A stretch of 43,519 nt of DNA, from NCBI RefSeq assembly GCF_000615445.1, contig NZ_BALY01000015.1:1-43519 (forward strand), written 5' to 3'. How positions within the stretch are numbered: the first letter of the stretch is position 1; every line of letters begins with the position of its first letter. The notes beneath the pieces were generated by a model. It did not search any database. It was not told the DNA's origin and worked only from the letters and a program-made list of their open reading frames with translations. Source of the DNA: Lactobacillus hamsteri DSM 5661 = JCM 6256. Lineage in GTDB: Bacteria; Bacillota; Bacilli; Lactobacillales; Lactobacillaceae. Made by a program: the position numbers and the translations under genes. Shown here in pieces: positions 37,101 through 43,490 of this stretch.

Positions 37101-38711
37101 TACACAGTTTGGTTAAATGAAAAAGGTTTGAATAAGCTTAAGAGCCTTTCAAGCAACTTCACTTGGTCAGCTGCACCAATTCAAGTTGGTACTTTGACGA
37201 TTAATCCGTTTGAAGTTACTGTAACTATCAAGGGTAATGCAGAAGTTGATTCTGGGGTAACTGCAATTCCAGATCACACATATAGTTTTGACTTCACTAA
37301 TAAAGAAAATAGCAAGTGGCCAGAAGGCTGGAAGCAACCTACTATTTCTGTTAGTGATCTTGACTTTGATGGCTCAAGACCAGCAGAAACAACTAAGAAT
37401 GGTACTTTCACCGTTAACTACAAGGGTGGCCAAGCTGCTCTTCAAAAGTTACTTGGTAATAACTACAAAGTAACTTATGTAGCTGGAAATAATAACTTTG
37501 TTGTAGCTCCACAAGAGCATACTGGTAAGATTTCTTACATTGATCCTAATGATCCTAACAAGGAAATTGGTTCAACGCCTTTGAAGGGTAAGACTGGTGA
37601 TGAAATAAAAATTACGCCGGCACCACCAGCCGGTTGGAAGGTTGTACCGGATCAAGATATTCCAACAACAGTTACTGTAACTAAGGATGGTATTCCAACT
37701 ATTACAGTTAAGGTTGAACATGATACTATCGTAGTAACTCCGGATGATCCTAAGACACCAAATGATAAATTGCCAGATACGATTAATAAAGGTCCAAACT
37801 ATCCAGGCAATAACTATCCAGCTGGTGTTGCTCATGATGATTTGAATAAGACGATTACACGGACGATCATTGAGAAGTTACCTTCAGGTGATAAGAAGAT
37901 TGAACAAATAGTTACTTTCACTAGAACGGCAACTATTGATTTGGTAACTGGTAAAGTTTCACACGGAGAATGGACAAAGAGTGGATCATGGGATAAATTT
38001 ACAGCAGAAAATGTTCCAGGCTACACTGCAAATCCAAAACAAGTAGAAGCAGAAGATGTAACTATTGAAACCAATGACAAGACGGTAACAATTAATTACA
38101 CTCGGGATGCTCAACCAACAACTCCAGGTGGCAACGATGGTGACGGAGATCTTCCAACACCACCAACTCCTCCAGCTAACCCAGATCAAGGCTCAGGTGA
38201 TCATGGCGGAACAACTCCTCCAAATCCATCTAATCCAGTTCAACCATCAGGCGGCTCAAAGCCAGATGAAAAGCCTAGCGACAAACCTGGTAATAAGCCA
38301 GGCAAGCCAACTAAGCCGGAAGAACCTGGTAAGAAACCTACTAAGCCTAACAATCCTTCGAAGTCTAAGCCAACTAAGTCAAACAAGACTAAGACGACTA
38401 GACCAAGCCAGACGATAACTAAGGCTCCGGGTAAAGCTCCAAAGAAGGGAAGATACGATAATGTAACTCCTCCAAATGGTTCAGATGTTCCAAATGGATT
38501 ACCTGCTGGAACTCATTGGAAGAATGCTGCGTTAATCGGTCCAAATGGCGAAGTTTACTACAAGAATGGTCATTGGTCTTACGCTGGTAGAAAGGCATTA
38601 CCTCAAACTGGTGCTCATGATAACGTGCTTGCAACTGTCTTCGGCAGTTTAGCAGCCGGTTTAGGTATTCTTGGACTATTTGGAGTTCACAAGAAGAAAA
38701 AAGATGAGTAA
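25140..38711 (+). CDS. Giant YSIRK/LPQTG adhesin with about 24 MBG-like repeats
   Basis: A 4523-aa wall-anchored protein. YSIRK-type signal peptide (FSIRKLSVG at 14-22, cleavage near A43); a Thr/Asn/Gln/Lys-rich stretch to about 180; a non-repetitive N-terminal region (180-1068) of several beta-rich domains; three MBG-like repeats (1069-1404); a Mub/MucBP-like block (1405-1863) with TRTI-type segments; 21 more MBG-like repeats (1864-4126); a MucBP-like and a Mub-like domain (4127-4325); a Pro/Lys-rich wall-spanning region; then LPQTG (4487-4491), a hydrophobic helix and KKKKDE. Each MBG unit of about 100-118 aa shows a KTYDG-like start, a DxxW/LxF strand, PTNAGTYTV and a closing ATYTINKA. Sortase substrate and probable host or glycan adhesin (inferred). 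GGGG ribosome binding site 13 bases upstream. The frame is open throughout. Confidence 0.93.
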   Translation: MLFNNRDCDSKQRFSIRKLSVGVCSVLLSTLFLTTNNVETVHADETNIDKDNTATAINNSSSTGDINQKVVPSTQGQTSESDSKNHETVNTDTEKTDDQKLKENDVQKDTDNTAQQGQTEQGSNKPVNDKEGQQSTQQVQKDINVEKTKNTVQSTEDTIQNFNVSNQTNPGNEPVLEKALKESKATENLAPDPYTQDDSMSYIMGTDIANHAASFLKNGQKLLEAGAKITWETPLQTPTESDFESNPMHGKVSVTLNGTTSIVDVAAIPVDQPIKLNGSATHRYYYINNVGDKGPDSVTQKDAQEMELYNPNEDEEHNLLVPTEGNYGFTYEYKLPDQIDTSSMGIKFLKIEATVTPDEDNKDYFLNTGAVTINVPYLVKDLPLQADTNQPVYVQKGDGDNGDSGYLDLTQADGDGANSSGFGRYFYGTASNGYQDYALAYALGIGAVSNFNNASGDNKDATSMEVKINVPKAEGHMFHVVQVTPDEVPAGKPLYIFKHGGNPNVGPNKIVNTLKDQTTYVQNDLLNPITPAGAVFAGTGAEATSKAVKSSENHYTFQYTAYYGSFDKSGNTQIPLLSNTSKYASQEFIDEIAKTYQTLGFNNEWATTGISNQGYAPAVFKNRAGDIYIIDQPEANQMEDNVCDVTDGPSTLTNPDDIAKLLQAPATLDGKWPTGTTFEWVDKDGQPADPMTFTQAGQAKTGYIKVHLAMPDGMTKAQQGWWYDHIVPVQAISKAKTINPGQDVAYGTPLSAADLVTNKDQFPEGTTFHYASRDADGHLCYQNNDGKWVYDAEQPDGTTQQVEATGEVKSTEPNWTKGGEYANVGIYADYTLTGADGLKKQVQSTPTTATVTINRYVNYYVVAGGDLPTDPSSLIHFNNDLVKDPLEFSGGFTQVGSDTAAQLSNQKSNQAQFTVHFKNSNTTVKLYLNVIVIPKIDGVSDQWFNANGSHNQTIDTVHQTGDYTIANGQAASQLTDYTDADGSYQGYQSNKDNTAEGGSFSQTTEAYQPGMTVTGLSTNSANELIGGKQTATVRIDVPKGTHGGNGVTILTDNKGNSYYNLEVPINVVFSGNITVDGKQTVTYNADQQHIDQRHSDNYVGTIVISNPSADGNLTVSVELTNNDLQFVDAHGNPTIAPTNAGTYHVGLKRSGIQKVKAAVEAASAQSPYKYDVSYDTTKFADFIVNKADGKAFFTGEGTKTYDGSAIANYQPSVTIAAQGVDPDTKVDLTAGTDYVWYLTDGAGGKKGTALTTAPVDAGNYVVELTDAGKSKITSLNAANIDWTKPGAITESASYIINKATAPITFVTQDGQSITTPSEFNLANYQIKVGIPGEENYQLTGKVENNLIFIDKDGVQWQQVPSAPGSYQVELSNLAISAIKAHYDKYSKNYNFVNEAYSMLNIDAASAQISFVDTENNDRLVGKAQMITGSAGATIEFTGANALKFDNSIYELVPGQQDSVKLGAEGTNTPVTIKLKHKHEKIKVAQTLTFTVDYKYANGDQAGQQAAKSVQWGGFYSRIRDIDKVTNVETFTDWQFDPSYNKDGFSNGYKVISGNWSAPEDGKVTVIDTPNVNGYIAFTNADGTNANQFNIANPKGTETHTVYYAQVQTDPRTVTAEFHFWENNKDAGTAAPSAELQVFYKKAPTNVRVDSQGQIHVTYGGWEWDKAAGDPQTPGIHVISGSTEGKNKLWNNVNDATGGFSVNAPNIDGYTPINLREDSANTTVNFSSPTLNPNTLFTNDTDGTWYNRNRLVTFYVPDTDLNRTIKRTIEVYNPDGTVTTIPQQVEFSRTGKVNKGAGTAENPGDTGVVFSDFTPASGTWAEYDVANKGDYTILIDGHEVAGNKIPLVTVTPDTKDTTVKVTYTASATAKLTGSASSDYTGSQIAWNNVISTDNGSNIAVTVTGPTAGSYTLQKGDLEFSADGTKWSTDLPTNAGTYQMRWSAAGITNIKKQFGNNSITWGTNDADITSDATYTINKAKGTAVFSGTSTKTYDGSAIADYQPTVTVPAPGTATSVDLNAGTDYVWYLLDADGHKTGAALTTAPVDAGNYTVELTSAGKGKITALNADNINWTDADITGTGSYIINKATATVNFTENSGQTVDYSGQTGKFDASKFVPTISTNNQQALTIPNGVNLSLAAGDFTINGVETTTEPVELGTYTIGLSKSGFAKLQSATNNYNWVNSAKASYIIKANDKATITVTNNVADGGHQTVVYKGSAYNANNIDLADYALTLPTGLTYHLQAGDLELVGDPTNVGTCTVQLSEQGKTNLQKAAGDKFIFDFNKEGVANSTASFEITKATPTVVFGGTGSKTYGQNDETWTKPADLTITNAPGMGNETISLANSDYEFVGQDGTVYSSVPTNVGTYTVRLSDQGKAKVTGSTINAGNLDWAKAAISGEGSFTVKAAEASAALSGANNRDYNGSAVSTADINNGGNIVVTISIPGTTNTISYKLADGDYTWKDNADPINVGTYTIELNKANILAHLQAQIANDPAWKGNVTLAAAKLSGNATFTINQKAANVSLTGNNDASVPPYSGKAATMPVDALKNALTNSDNLDLSGLTADGFDWYDAAGTTKIAAPTNAGSYTIKLNDTGLSEIQTKNSNYKVSIATPNNYGFKIKKVNGHVVLNNNATDAFTGVANNDVYKNYTLTLSTDTPVTDQIGYTLKPGDLQFLVNGTWTSNVPTAVGKYEVRLGQTGWDNLKKSLNNNSQNINWVATDTPKDKNYYTITAASATANLAGQNSMVYNGQAPTANDVNGGTIEVTLTFPGATDANKVFKLTDASYYTWNTSDHTNVGNYTITLTNAGKTAIQNYIDSIVGEGNITLPTDKVTGSAKFDITPAQLTVEQGGNGSKTYDGKAANVGTTNLTNKNNWSVTGMMGGESFNIPATLTKTDFDWYQVNADGSETKLNGVPTNAGNYAIKLNAAGLTKLNAANKNYNIASDKLSGKYSYTINKANAVISLDSTANKQDATWTGSTIAVDPTNFVPSIKDTSNNKTIALPNVQLTADDYTVAGNPVEPGSYNVTLTENGWKKVADAVSGTDNYNWSYSGNGILTIAKKQQAITISGSQTVIYSGDPAVLPTNADGTLKGYTVDLGNGLTYQLKDGDLEFVQAAHTDADTYKLKLSAAGLENIKKLAAGDHYDYSYTYDETNNSAELIVAKATATYALSGGQSSTYNGSPVSIDLNKDHTYSITITMNNGQQVTYQLTNADLAFKSGSAPTARGRYDVVLSNTGLEHLKALNANYNWDTDKSTSTAYYEINPAEMFVGIGGTTHTVYNGQVQPVPADELSDLHLIWGGSETKPSDTTSIQLQAGDFDYYQKNADGTFSKVDPKDAKTYYLVLNQAGLDRLNAANPNGNYTFELNNDPKQVNYGTYVINQLNAKVTLTGSQSAEYGYAQDLNVHNFHIVLRDENGKQIIEVPDDVLASGDLLIKNYAADKHPADVGTYDVEIQPSLIEKLKQKYTDFNFDPVTSRDTNSDGLSEAVVQKNNDGKYIITTVDAYISISGSQTVPYNADHSYSIGNSYSVTLKDKQDKVITLPDDIKSKLQFQFVASPTNAGNYEVTLTPKSISLIETIGANNSNGEDNYAWHSNIQPQSYVVTPLEVTANVANAGTEPASSIYGESINLDDHLGAYTITLTDKSTNKPITYTLQKGDLVFVTEPTNVGTYEVQLSQAGINHIQEQYPTQNYTITYGHTATFKVTAATPTITITANGKTQKTYDANPAEIKPGDFTVSITTNNGQTIDYQLSGSDLQFDGNAPTDAGQYEVKLKPSVIDKLKQQFPNYNWDADSVTNAAGKFTITAANGSAVLSGNVSKSYDGSGISDLSPIKVTVDYPGVGTNTTYTLTNDDYVIVNDSTGKQYKPSEAPANVGDYHIELTQTGKDNIAKLGNSKQHHNINWTADSFTGNATYKISAISISVSGKGKQTATYDGTSFGNADKLDLSKFVPMLNANGVKVPTIPANTLTDGDYTIKNSNDETVTDPTDAGEYTVWLNEKGLNKLKSLSSNFTWSAAPIQVGTLTINPFEVTVTIKGNAEVDSGVTAIPDHTYSFDFTNKENSKWPEGWKQPTISVSDLDFDGSRPAETTKNGTFTVNYKGGQAALQKLLGNNYKVTYVAGNNNFVVAPQEHTGKISYIDPNDPNKEIGSTPLKGKTGDEIKITPAPPAGWKVVPDQDIPTTVTVTKDGIPTITVKVEHDTIVVTPDDPKTPNDKLPDTINKGPNYPGNNYPAGVAHDDLNKTITRTIIEKLPSGDKKIEQIVTFTRTATIDLVTGKVSHGEWTKSGSWDKFTAENVPGYTANPKQVEAEDVTIETNDKTVTINYTRDAQPTTPGGNDGDGDLPTPPTPPANPDQGSGDHGGTTPPNPSNPVQPSGGSKPDEKPSDKPGNKPGKPTKPEEPGKKPTKPNNPSKSKPTKSNKTKTTRPSQTITKAPGKAPKKGRYDNVTPPNGSDVPNGLPAGTHWKNAALIGPNGEVYYKNGHWSYAGRKALPQTGAHDNVLATVFGSLAAGLGILGLFGVHKKKKDE
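28345..37518 (+). repeat. Array of MBG-like protein repeats (about 300-350 bp each)
   Basis: Three units at 28345-29350, then a Mub-like interruption, then 21 units from 30730 to 37518. Unit starts in bases: 28345, 28700, 29035, 30730, 31066, 31396, 31716, 32036, 32356, 32691, 33006, 33336, 33661, 34006, 34316, 34626, 34926, 35281, 35638, 35950, 36253, 36553, 36889, 37215 (approximate). Units are diverged rather than identical, except that 28700 and 31066 are especially alike. Confidence 0.8.
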
Positions 38712-38725
38712 AACTAAATAAGTTT

Positions 38726-38759
38726 TAAGAACAGTATCGAAAAGATGCTGTTCTTTTTT
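38726..38759 (+). terminator. Terminator of the giant adhesin gene
   Basis: AAGAACAG/CTGTTCTT stem with inner ATC/GAT pairs and a T6 tail. Confidence 0.85.
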
Positions 38760-38803
38760 GATGGAGAAAAAAATCCATTTACCATGCGGTAAACGGACTT
38801 GGG

Positions 38804-40072
38804 TTAATATTCATTTAGTAAAAACTTGTAAAGAGGGATAACTTCGATTTTCACTCCATCTTTCTTTATTGTCTTTTCTTGTTCCTTGGTAATTATCAAA
38901 AAACGGTTAATTTGCGAGTCATTTTTGGACAATTTTACCAAATTATTGATCTCTCGTTCGCTTGAAAACTCATCAATTTGCCAGCTAACCTGGATTGCAG
39001 TTTTTTCTTCAGGTAAATAAAAGTCAATATCGATGCCAGTTTTCTGTGAATGTAGATAATATAGATTATCTTTGTAATGATCATACAAGGTGATAGCAAC
39101 TAAATTTTCTAGTAGAGCAGTATCTTTTTGAAACAAAAATAGATTTAAAATACCGTTATCTAAGAAATAAAATTTAGGTGTACTTTCTCGTTCAGAGAAT
39201 TTAGAAGTGAAATTTTTTAAATCAAATAATAAAAAAGCTTCTTTGGCAAATTCGACATAATTAATAGAGATTGGTGTACTGATAGGATTACCAGAGTTTT
39301 TAACACCCTTGGTTAAACTGGTATATGAAATTTCATGCATCACAGTTTGGGCAATCTTATTAATAAGAAGACTTAATGATTTCTTATTTCGAACATTATT
39401 ACGTTTAATGATATCGCCCAAATAAATATCTTGGTAGATATTAGTTAAATAGTTGCGGGCATTAATTTGTTTCAAGCTTTCTGGTAATCCACCGTTGTGA
39501 AGATATGAAATTGCAGCAGCCTGAATTGTAGCTAAAGTGGAAGTCGTATATAAGGCTCGCTGATCGTGTGGGATCTTTTTAGCGGTTAGATATTCGTCAA
39601 AATTATATGGAGTAATGTATTGCATCATATAGCGTCCACCAAGACGGCTAATTATTTCAGAACTCATCATTTTAGAGTTGCTACCAGTGATATATACGCG
39701 TTCGTGCTGGTCAGCCATTCTTCTGGCGAAGCGTTCCCAACCATCGATATTTTGAATTTCGTCAAAAAAGTAATAAGATTTTTTATTACTTAATTCATTT
39801 GCAACAACAGTAATATCATTTAGATCGTCGACAGTCATCTGGCGTAGACGTTCATCTTCAAAATTAATATAAATAATTTGCGACCAATCAACGCCGCCTT
39901 TGACTAGATCTTGTACACGCTTATGCATTAATGTTGTTTTTCCAGCGCGACGCATGCCGACTAAGATATAATTATCATTTGGTTCAAAAAAGTAATCACG
40001 GGGAACGATTTTTTCGTTTTGAATAATATCTTGTTGGTTAAAAATAATACTTTTTAGTAATGCGGATTCCAT
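38804..40072 (-). CDS. AAA ATPase, DUF4143 type
   Basis: A 422-aa protein with an N-terminal AAA_14 ATPase domain (Walker A GMRRAGKTT 39-47, Walker B SYYFFDEIQ with D104/E105, sensor ITGSNSKMM) and a C-terminal DUF4143-like, nuclease-fold-like region (DIDFYLPEEKTAIQVSW, with D, E and Q spaced as in PD-(D/E)xK folds). These ATPases are common singletons in host-associated bacteria; their job is not established. GAGGTGAG ribosome binding site. The upstream region holds three strong palindromes, suggesting tight regulation. No partner gene lies nearby. Confidence 0.88.
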   Translation of the reverse strand: MESALLKSIIFNQQDIIQNEKIVPRDYFFEPNDNYILVGMRRAGKTTLMHKRVQDLVKGGVDWSQIIYINFEDERLRQMTVDDLNDITVVANELSNKKSYYFFDEIQNIDGWERFARRMADQHERVYITGSNSKMMSSEIISRLGGRYMMQYITPYNFDEYLTAKKIPHDQRALYTTSTLATIQAAAISYLHNGGLPESLKQINARNYLTNIYQDIYLGDIIKRNNVRNKKSLSLLINKIAQTVMHEISYTSLTKGVKNSGNPISTPISINYVEFAKEAFLLFDLKNFTSKFSERESTPKFYFLDNGILNLFLFQKDTALLENLVAITLYDHYKDNLYYLHSQKTGIDIDFYLPEEKTAIQVSWQIDEFSSEREINNLVKLSKNDSQINRFLIITKEQEKTIKKDGVKIEVIPLYKFLLNEY

Positions 40073-40085
40073 TTTTACTCACCTC

Positions 40086-40165
40086 GTTAAGTATACTTAA
40101 CAATTTTACCTTATTTTGTTAAGTATATTTAACAAAATCACCTCTTTTTGTTAAGTATACTTAAC
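40086..40165. promoter_or_regulatory. Three 16-bp palindromes at 32-bp spacing
   Basis: GTTAAGTATACTTAAC occurs at 40086-40101 and 40150-40165 as a perfect palindrome and at 40118-40133 with one change. The centres are exactly 32 bp apart, about three helical turns, so bound dimers would sit on the same face. The array lies between the divergent ATPase and MFS genes; the palindrome nearest the ATPase is 14 bases from its start codon. Some copies contain TATACT, a possible -10. The binding protein is unknown. Confidence 0.75.
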
Positions 40166-40233
40166 AACTCGCAAATATTGCTTTTTTCAACTAGTTCTTG
40201 ATATGCTTAAGAGTAGAGTATAAGGAGGTTTTT

Positions 40234-41451
40234 ATGAAAAAAGCACACGGAAAAATTCAAAATGATGAAATTAAACTTATTTGGCTGATTGTCGGAGAAT
40301 TAGCTACTTGGATTGGTGCTAGTTTCATTTGGCCACTGACTTCAGTTTATTTAAACAAAGAATTGCATATCAGCTTGTCCATCATCGGGGTTGTCCTTTT
40401 CTGCAACTGTGCAGGTAACATCCTTGGTTCAATTATTGCTGGACGGCTCTATGACAAATTCAATCCATATCCGCTTATTCTCTGGGGCTTAGGACTGGAT
40501 GCCGGTGTTTTATTCTTACTTGCTGCATTCCATGGTTGGCCAGAATATTGGATTTGGTTAACATTGACAGGCTTTCTTGGTGGCTGGAACGGAACTTTAA
40601 TTAACTCTGTTGCCACAAGTTTAAGAAAATATCCGGGTCGTTATGTCTTTAACATTTTATATTTTGCCCAAAACCTTGGCGTGGTTACGGGAACCTTGAT
40701 CGTTGGATATCTTTATGATTTTTCAATCACGCTCTTGTTTATCATCGCGGCACTTTTATTTGTTGTGGCACTAGTTAACGCGATTTTCAATTATCGTCCG
40801 ATTGTTGCCTTTCATAAGGAAAGAGTTGCCAAGGGTGAAAGTGGTGATAAGCAAAAGGTTGAACCAATGCCTAAGCGCAATTTCATTATGACCATGGTTT
40901 TCTTTACCACGCTTGGCGCAACTTGGCTCATGTACATGAACTGGGAATCTAACCTTTCCGTTTACATGGTTTCTCTTGGAATCCCATTCCACTTGTACAG
41001 TCTTCTTTGGACGCTTAATGCCGGTGTAATTGTTATCATGCAAGGGATTTTAGCCCGTTTTCCTCATATTTTTAAAAATCTCTTCCATCAAATTATTTTT
41101 GGAATCTGTATGTTCTCAATTTCCTTCATTACTTTGGTCTTTGCCAAAGACTTCGCGCATTTTGCCTTGTCCATGTTCATTTTGACTTTGGGTGAAGCAA
41201 CCGCCTTTCCAGCTATTCCTGCCTATGTCAATGATTTGTCACCATTAACAAGCAAGGGTAAATATCAAGGAGCCAACATGGTGGCTTCTGGAATTGGTCG
41301 AGCCTTTGGGCCTTTATTTGGTGGACTTGTAATTGATCATGCTGGCTATATTCCATTTTTCTGGGTAGCTGCGGTTGTCATTGCCTCGATGATTGTCATT
41401 ATGATTCCAACTTATGCAAAGCTGCACAAAGAATTAACTTTATATAAATAA
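40234..41451 (+). CDS. MFS transporter, 12 transmembrane segments
   Basis: A 405-aa integral membrane protein of the major facilitator superfamily, drug:H+ antiporter-1 style. Motif A is visible between helices 2 and 3 (GSIIAGRLYDKFN), and a charged cytoplasmic loop (about 195-220, KERVAKGESGDKQKVEPMPKR) separates the two six-helix halves. The substrate is unknown; multidrug or sugar efflux are common in this branch. The start is the ATG at 40234, five bases after TAAGGAGG, not the longer frame upstream. It is divergent from the ATPase gene across the palindrome array and may share its control. Confidence 0.88.
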   Translation: MKKAHGKIQNDEIKLIWLIVGELATWIGASFIWPLTSVYLNKELHISLSIIGVVLFCNCAGNILGSIIAGRLYDKFNPYPLILWGLGLDAGVLFLLAAFHGWPEYWIWLTLTGFLGGWNGTLINSVATSLRKYPGRYVFNILYFAQNLGVVTGTLIVGYLYDFSITLLFIIAALLFVVALVNAIFNYRPIVAFHKERVAKGESGDKQKVEPMPKRNFIMTMVFFTTLGATWLMYMNWESNLSVYMVSLGIPFHLYSLLWTLNAGVIVIMQGILARFPHIFKNLFHQIIFGICMFSISFITLVFAKDFAHFALSMFILTLGEATAFPAIPAYVNDLSPLTSKGKYQGANMVASGIGRAFGPLFGGLVIDHAGYIPFFWVAAVVIASMIVIMIPTYAKLHKELTLYK

Positions 41452-41481
41452 GAAAGCTTTTAAGCCAAAATTAAAATAAAA

Positions 41482-41490
41482 TGATATAAT
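41482..41490 (+). promoter_or_regulatory. Extended -10 promoter of pepO
   Basis: TGATATAAT, 47 bases before the pepO start; no clear -35. Confidence 0.45.
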
Positions 41491-41537
41491 TATCTTGATT
41501 TAATTTTATTTTGATGAAAAAGGGAGGATTCCTCTTA

Positions 41538-43490
41538 ATGAATAATAAAATGGCTGTTCGTGGCGGTGCCGGCAACATCCTTGAACCCAAGGAAGGCATT
41601 CGTCCACAAGATAATTTATACTTAGCTGTCAACTCAGAATGGCTTGAAAAAACTGAAATTCCTTCAGACCGTTCTCGTATTGCCAGCTTTGACAGCATTG
41701 ACTTAGATGTTGAAAAGAAATTAATGAGAGACTTTGCGGACTTCGCTGATGGCAAGAAAGAAATTGCGGATGTTCCTAACTTGAATAAGGCAGTTGAACT
41801 TTACAAGCTTGCTCGCGATTTTAAGAGCCGTAATGAAGAAGGAGCTAAGCCAATCCAAGGCGATTTGACTTTGCTTGAAGGTATTCGCGACTTCGCTGAC
41901 TTCAATTTGAAGGCTGGCGATTTATTTAAGGCTGCCTTTGTACTTCCATTTGCTTTTGACGTTGATGCAGATATGAAGAACACTAAGATCAATGTGCTTC
42001 AATTCTTTGGTCCATCAACTTTCTTGCCAGATACTACTACTTATAAGACTGATGCGGCTAAGAAGCTTTTAGATGTTTTGAAGAAGCAATCAGAAAACTT
42101 GCTTAAGATGGCCGGCGTTTCTGAAGATCAAGCTAAGGAATACGTTGACGATGCCTTGAAGTTTGATGAAAAGATTTCTAAGGTGGTTAAGTCTTCAGAA
42201 GAATGGGCCGATTACCCAGCAATGTACAACCCAACTTCAATTGAAGATTTTGAAAAGAAGATCAATAATTTCCAAATTGATTACTTCTTGAAGGAAGCTT
42301 TGGGTGAAGTTCCTGATCGCGTAATCGTGGCTGAACCTCGATTCTTAGATCACTTCGATGAATTGATCAACGAAGACAACTTTGACGAAATCAAGGGTTG
42401 GATGATCGTTAAGTTTATCAACGGTGTTGCCAGCTATTTGTCACAAGACTTCCGTGAAGCTGCCTTTCCGTTTAGCCAAGCCTTGTCAGGTCAACCTGAA
42501 CTTTCCAATGGTGAAAAACAAGCTTACCATTTGGCTAATGGTGTCTTCAGTGAAGTTGTGGGTGTGTACTATGGTCAAACATACTTCGGTGCTGATGCCA
42601 AGAAGGATGTTTTGGACATGATCCACAAGATGCTTGATGTTTACGAAAAGCGCATCAAGGATAATGATTGGCTTTCAGAAGCAACTAAGGAAAAGGCTAT
42701 TGTTAAGCTTCGTGCTTTGATCTTGAAGATTGGTTACCCAGACAAGATTGAAGAAATTTACGATCGTTTGAACGTTGTTCCGGCCGACAAGGGTGGCAGT
42801 CTTTACTCAAATGAAAGAGCTGCTTCAATTGAACAAGTTAAGTACAATGTTGAAAAGCTTCATAAACCTGTTGACCGTACTGTATGGCTTATGCCAGGTA
42901 ACCTTGTTAACGCATGTTACGATCCACAAAGAAACGATTTAACTTTCCCAGCTGCAATTTTGCAAGCACCATTCTATGACTTGAAGCAAGATCGTGCGGA
43001 AAACTTCGGTGGTATTGGTACTGTTATCGCCCACGAAGTTTCTCACGCTTTTGACAACAACGGTGCGCAATTCGATGAATTCGGCAACATGGTAAATTGG
43101 TGGACTGACGCTGACTACGCAGAATTTAAGAAGCGTACGCAAGCCGAAATTGATTTGTTCGATGGCATCAAGTATGGTCCTGTAACTTTGAATGGTAAGC
43201 AAATTGTTTCTGAAAACATTGCTGACCAAGGTGGACTTACCGCTGCTGTGAAGGCTGCTAAGGATGAAGGCGACGATTTGAAGAAGTTGTTTGAAAACTT
43301 TGCTCGTATTTGGGCTAACAAGCAACTTACTGAATCAATTAAGACGCAAGTTTCTGTTGATGTTCACGCCCCTGGTCCTGAACGTGCTAATGTGCAAAGT
43401 CAATGCCAAGATGACTTCTACGAAGTATTTGACGTGAAGCCTGAAGATGGTATGTGGCTTGATCCTGACAAGCGTGTTCATATTTGGTAA
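41538..43490 (+). CDS. pepO: Oligoendopeptidase O (M13 metallopeptidase)
   Basis: A 650-aa cytoplasmic zinc endopeptidase of the neprilysin family that trims oligopeptides taken up from milk or host protein. The zinc motif is HEVSH (499-503) with third ligand E559 in ENIADQGG; NLYLAVNSEWLEK at the N-terminus and the C-terminal CQDDFYEVFDVKPEDGMWL...RVHIW are characteristic. No signal peptide, unlike neprilysin itself, as usual for lactic acid bacteria. The start is placed at 41538 (MNNKMAVRGG) after GGGAGG, not at the longer frame. The gene ends 29 bases before the window edge. Confidence 0.95.
   Translation: MNNKMAVRGGAGNILEPKEGIRPQDNLYLAVNSEWLEKTEIPSDRSRIASFDSIDLDVEKKLMRDFADFADGKKEIADVPNLNKAVELYKLARDFKSRNEEGAKPIQGDLTLLEGIRDFADFNLKAGDLFKAAFVLPFAFDVDADMKNTKINVLQFFGPSTFLPDTTTYKTDAAKKLLDVLKKQSENLLKMAGVSEDQAKEYVDDALKFDEKISKVVKSSEEWADYPAMYNPTSIEDFEKKINNFQIDYFLKEALGEVPDRVIVAEPRFLDHFDELINEDNFDEIKGWMIVKFINGVASYLSQDFREAAFPFSQALSGQPELSNGEKQAYHLANGVFSEVVGVYYGQTYFGADAKKDVLDMIHKMLDVYEKRIKDNDWLSEATKEKAIVKLRALILKIGYPDKIEEIYDRLNVVPADKGGSLYSNERAASIEQVKYNVEKLHKPVDRTVWLMPGNLVNACYDPQRNDLTFPAAILQAPFYDLKQDRAENFGGIGTVIAHEVSHAFDNNGAQFDEFGNMVNWWTDADYAEFKKRTQAEIDLFDGIKYGPVTLNGKQIVSENIADQGGLTAAVKAAKDEGDDLKKLFENFARIWANKQLTESIKTQVSVDVHAPGPERANVQSQCQDDFYEVFDVKPEDGMWLDPDKRVHIW

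Noticed and set aside
28345-37518. CRISPR-like repeat array
   Set aside because: The repeats are 300-350 bp, in frame, diverged and code for protein domains; there are no short identical repeats with spacers.
41465-41515. A/T-rich inverted repeat upstream of pepO as a terminator for the MFS gene
   Set aside because: The arms pair only as A-T with several mismatches and the stretch overlaps the pepO -10 region; not convincing.
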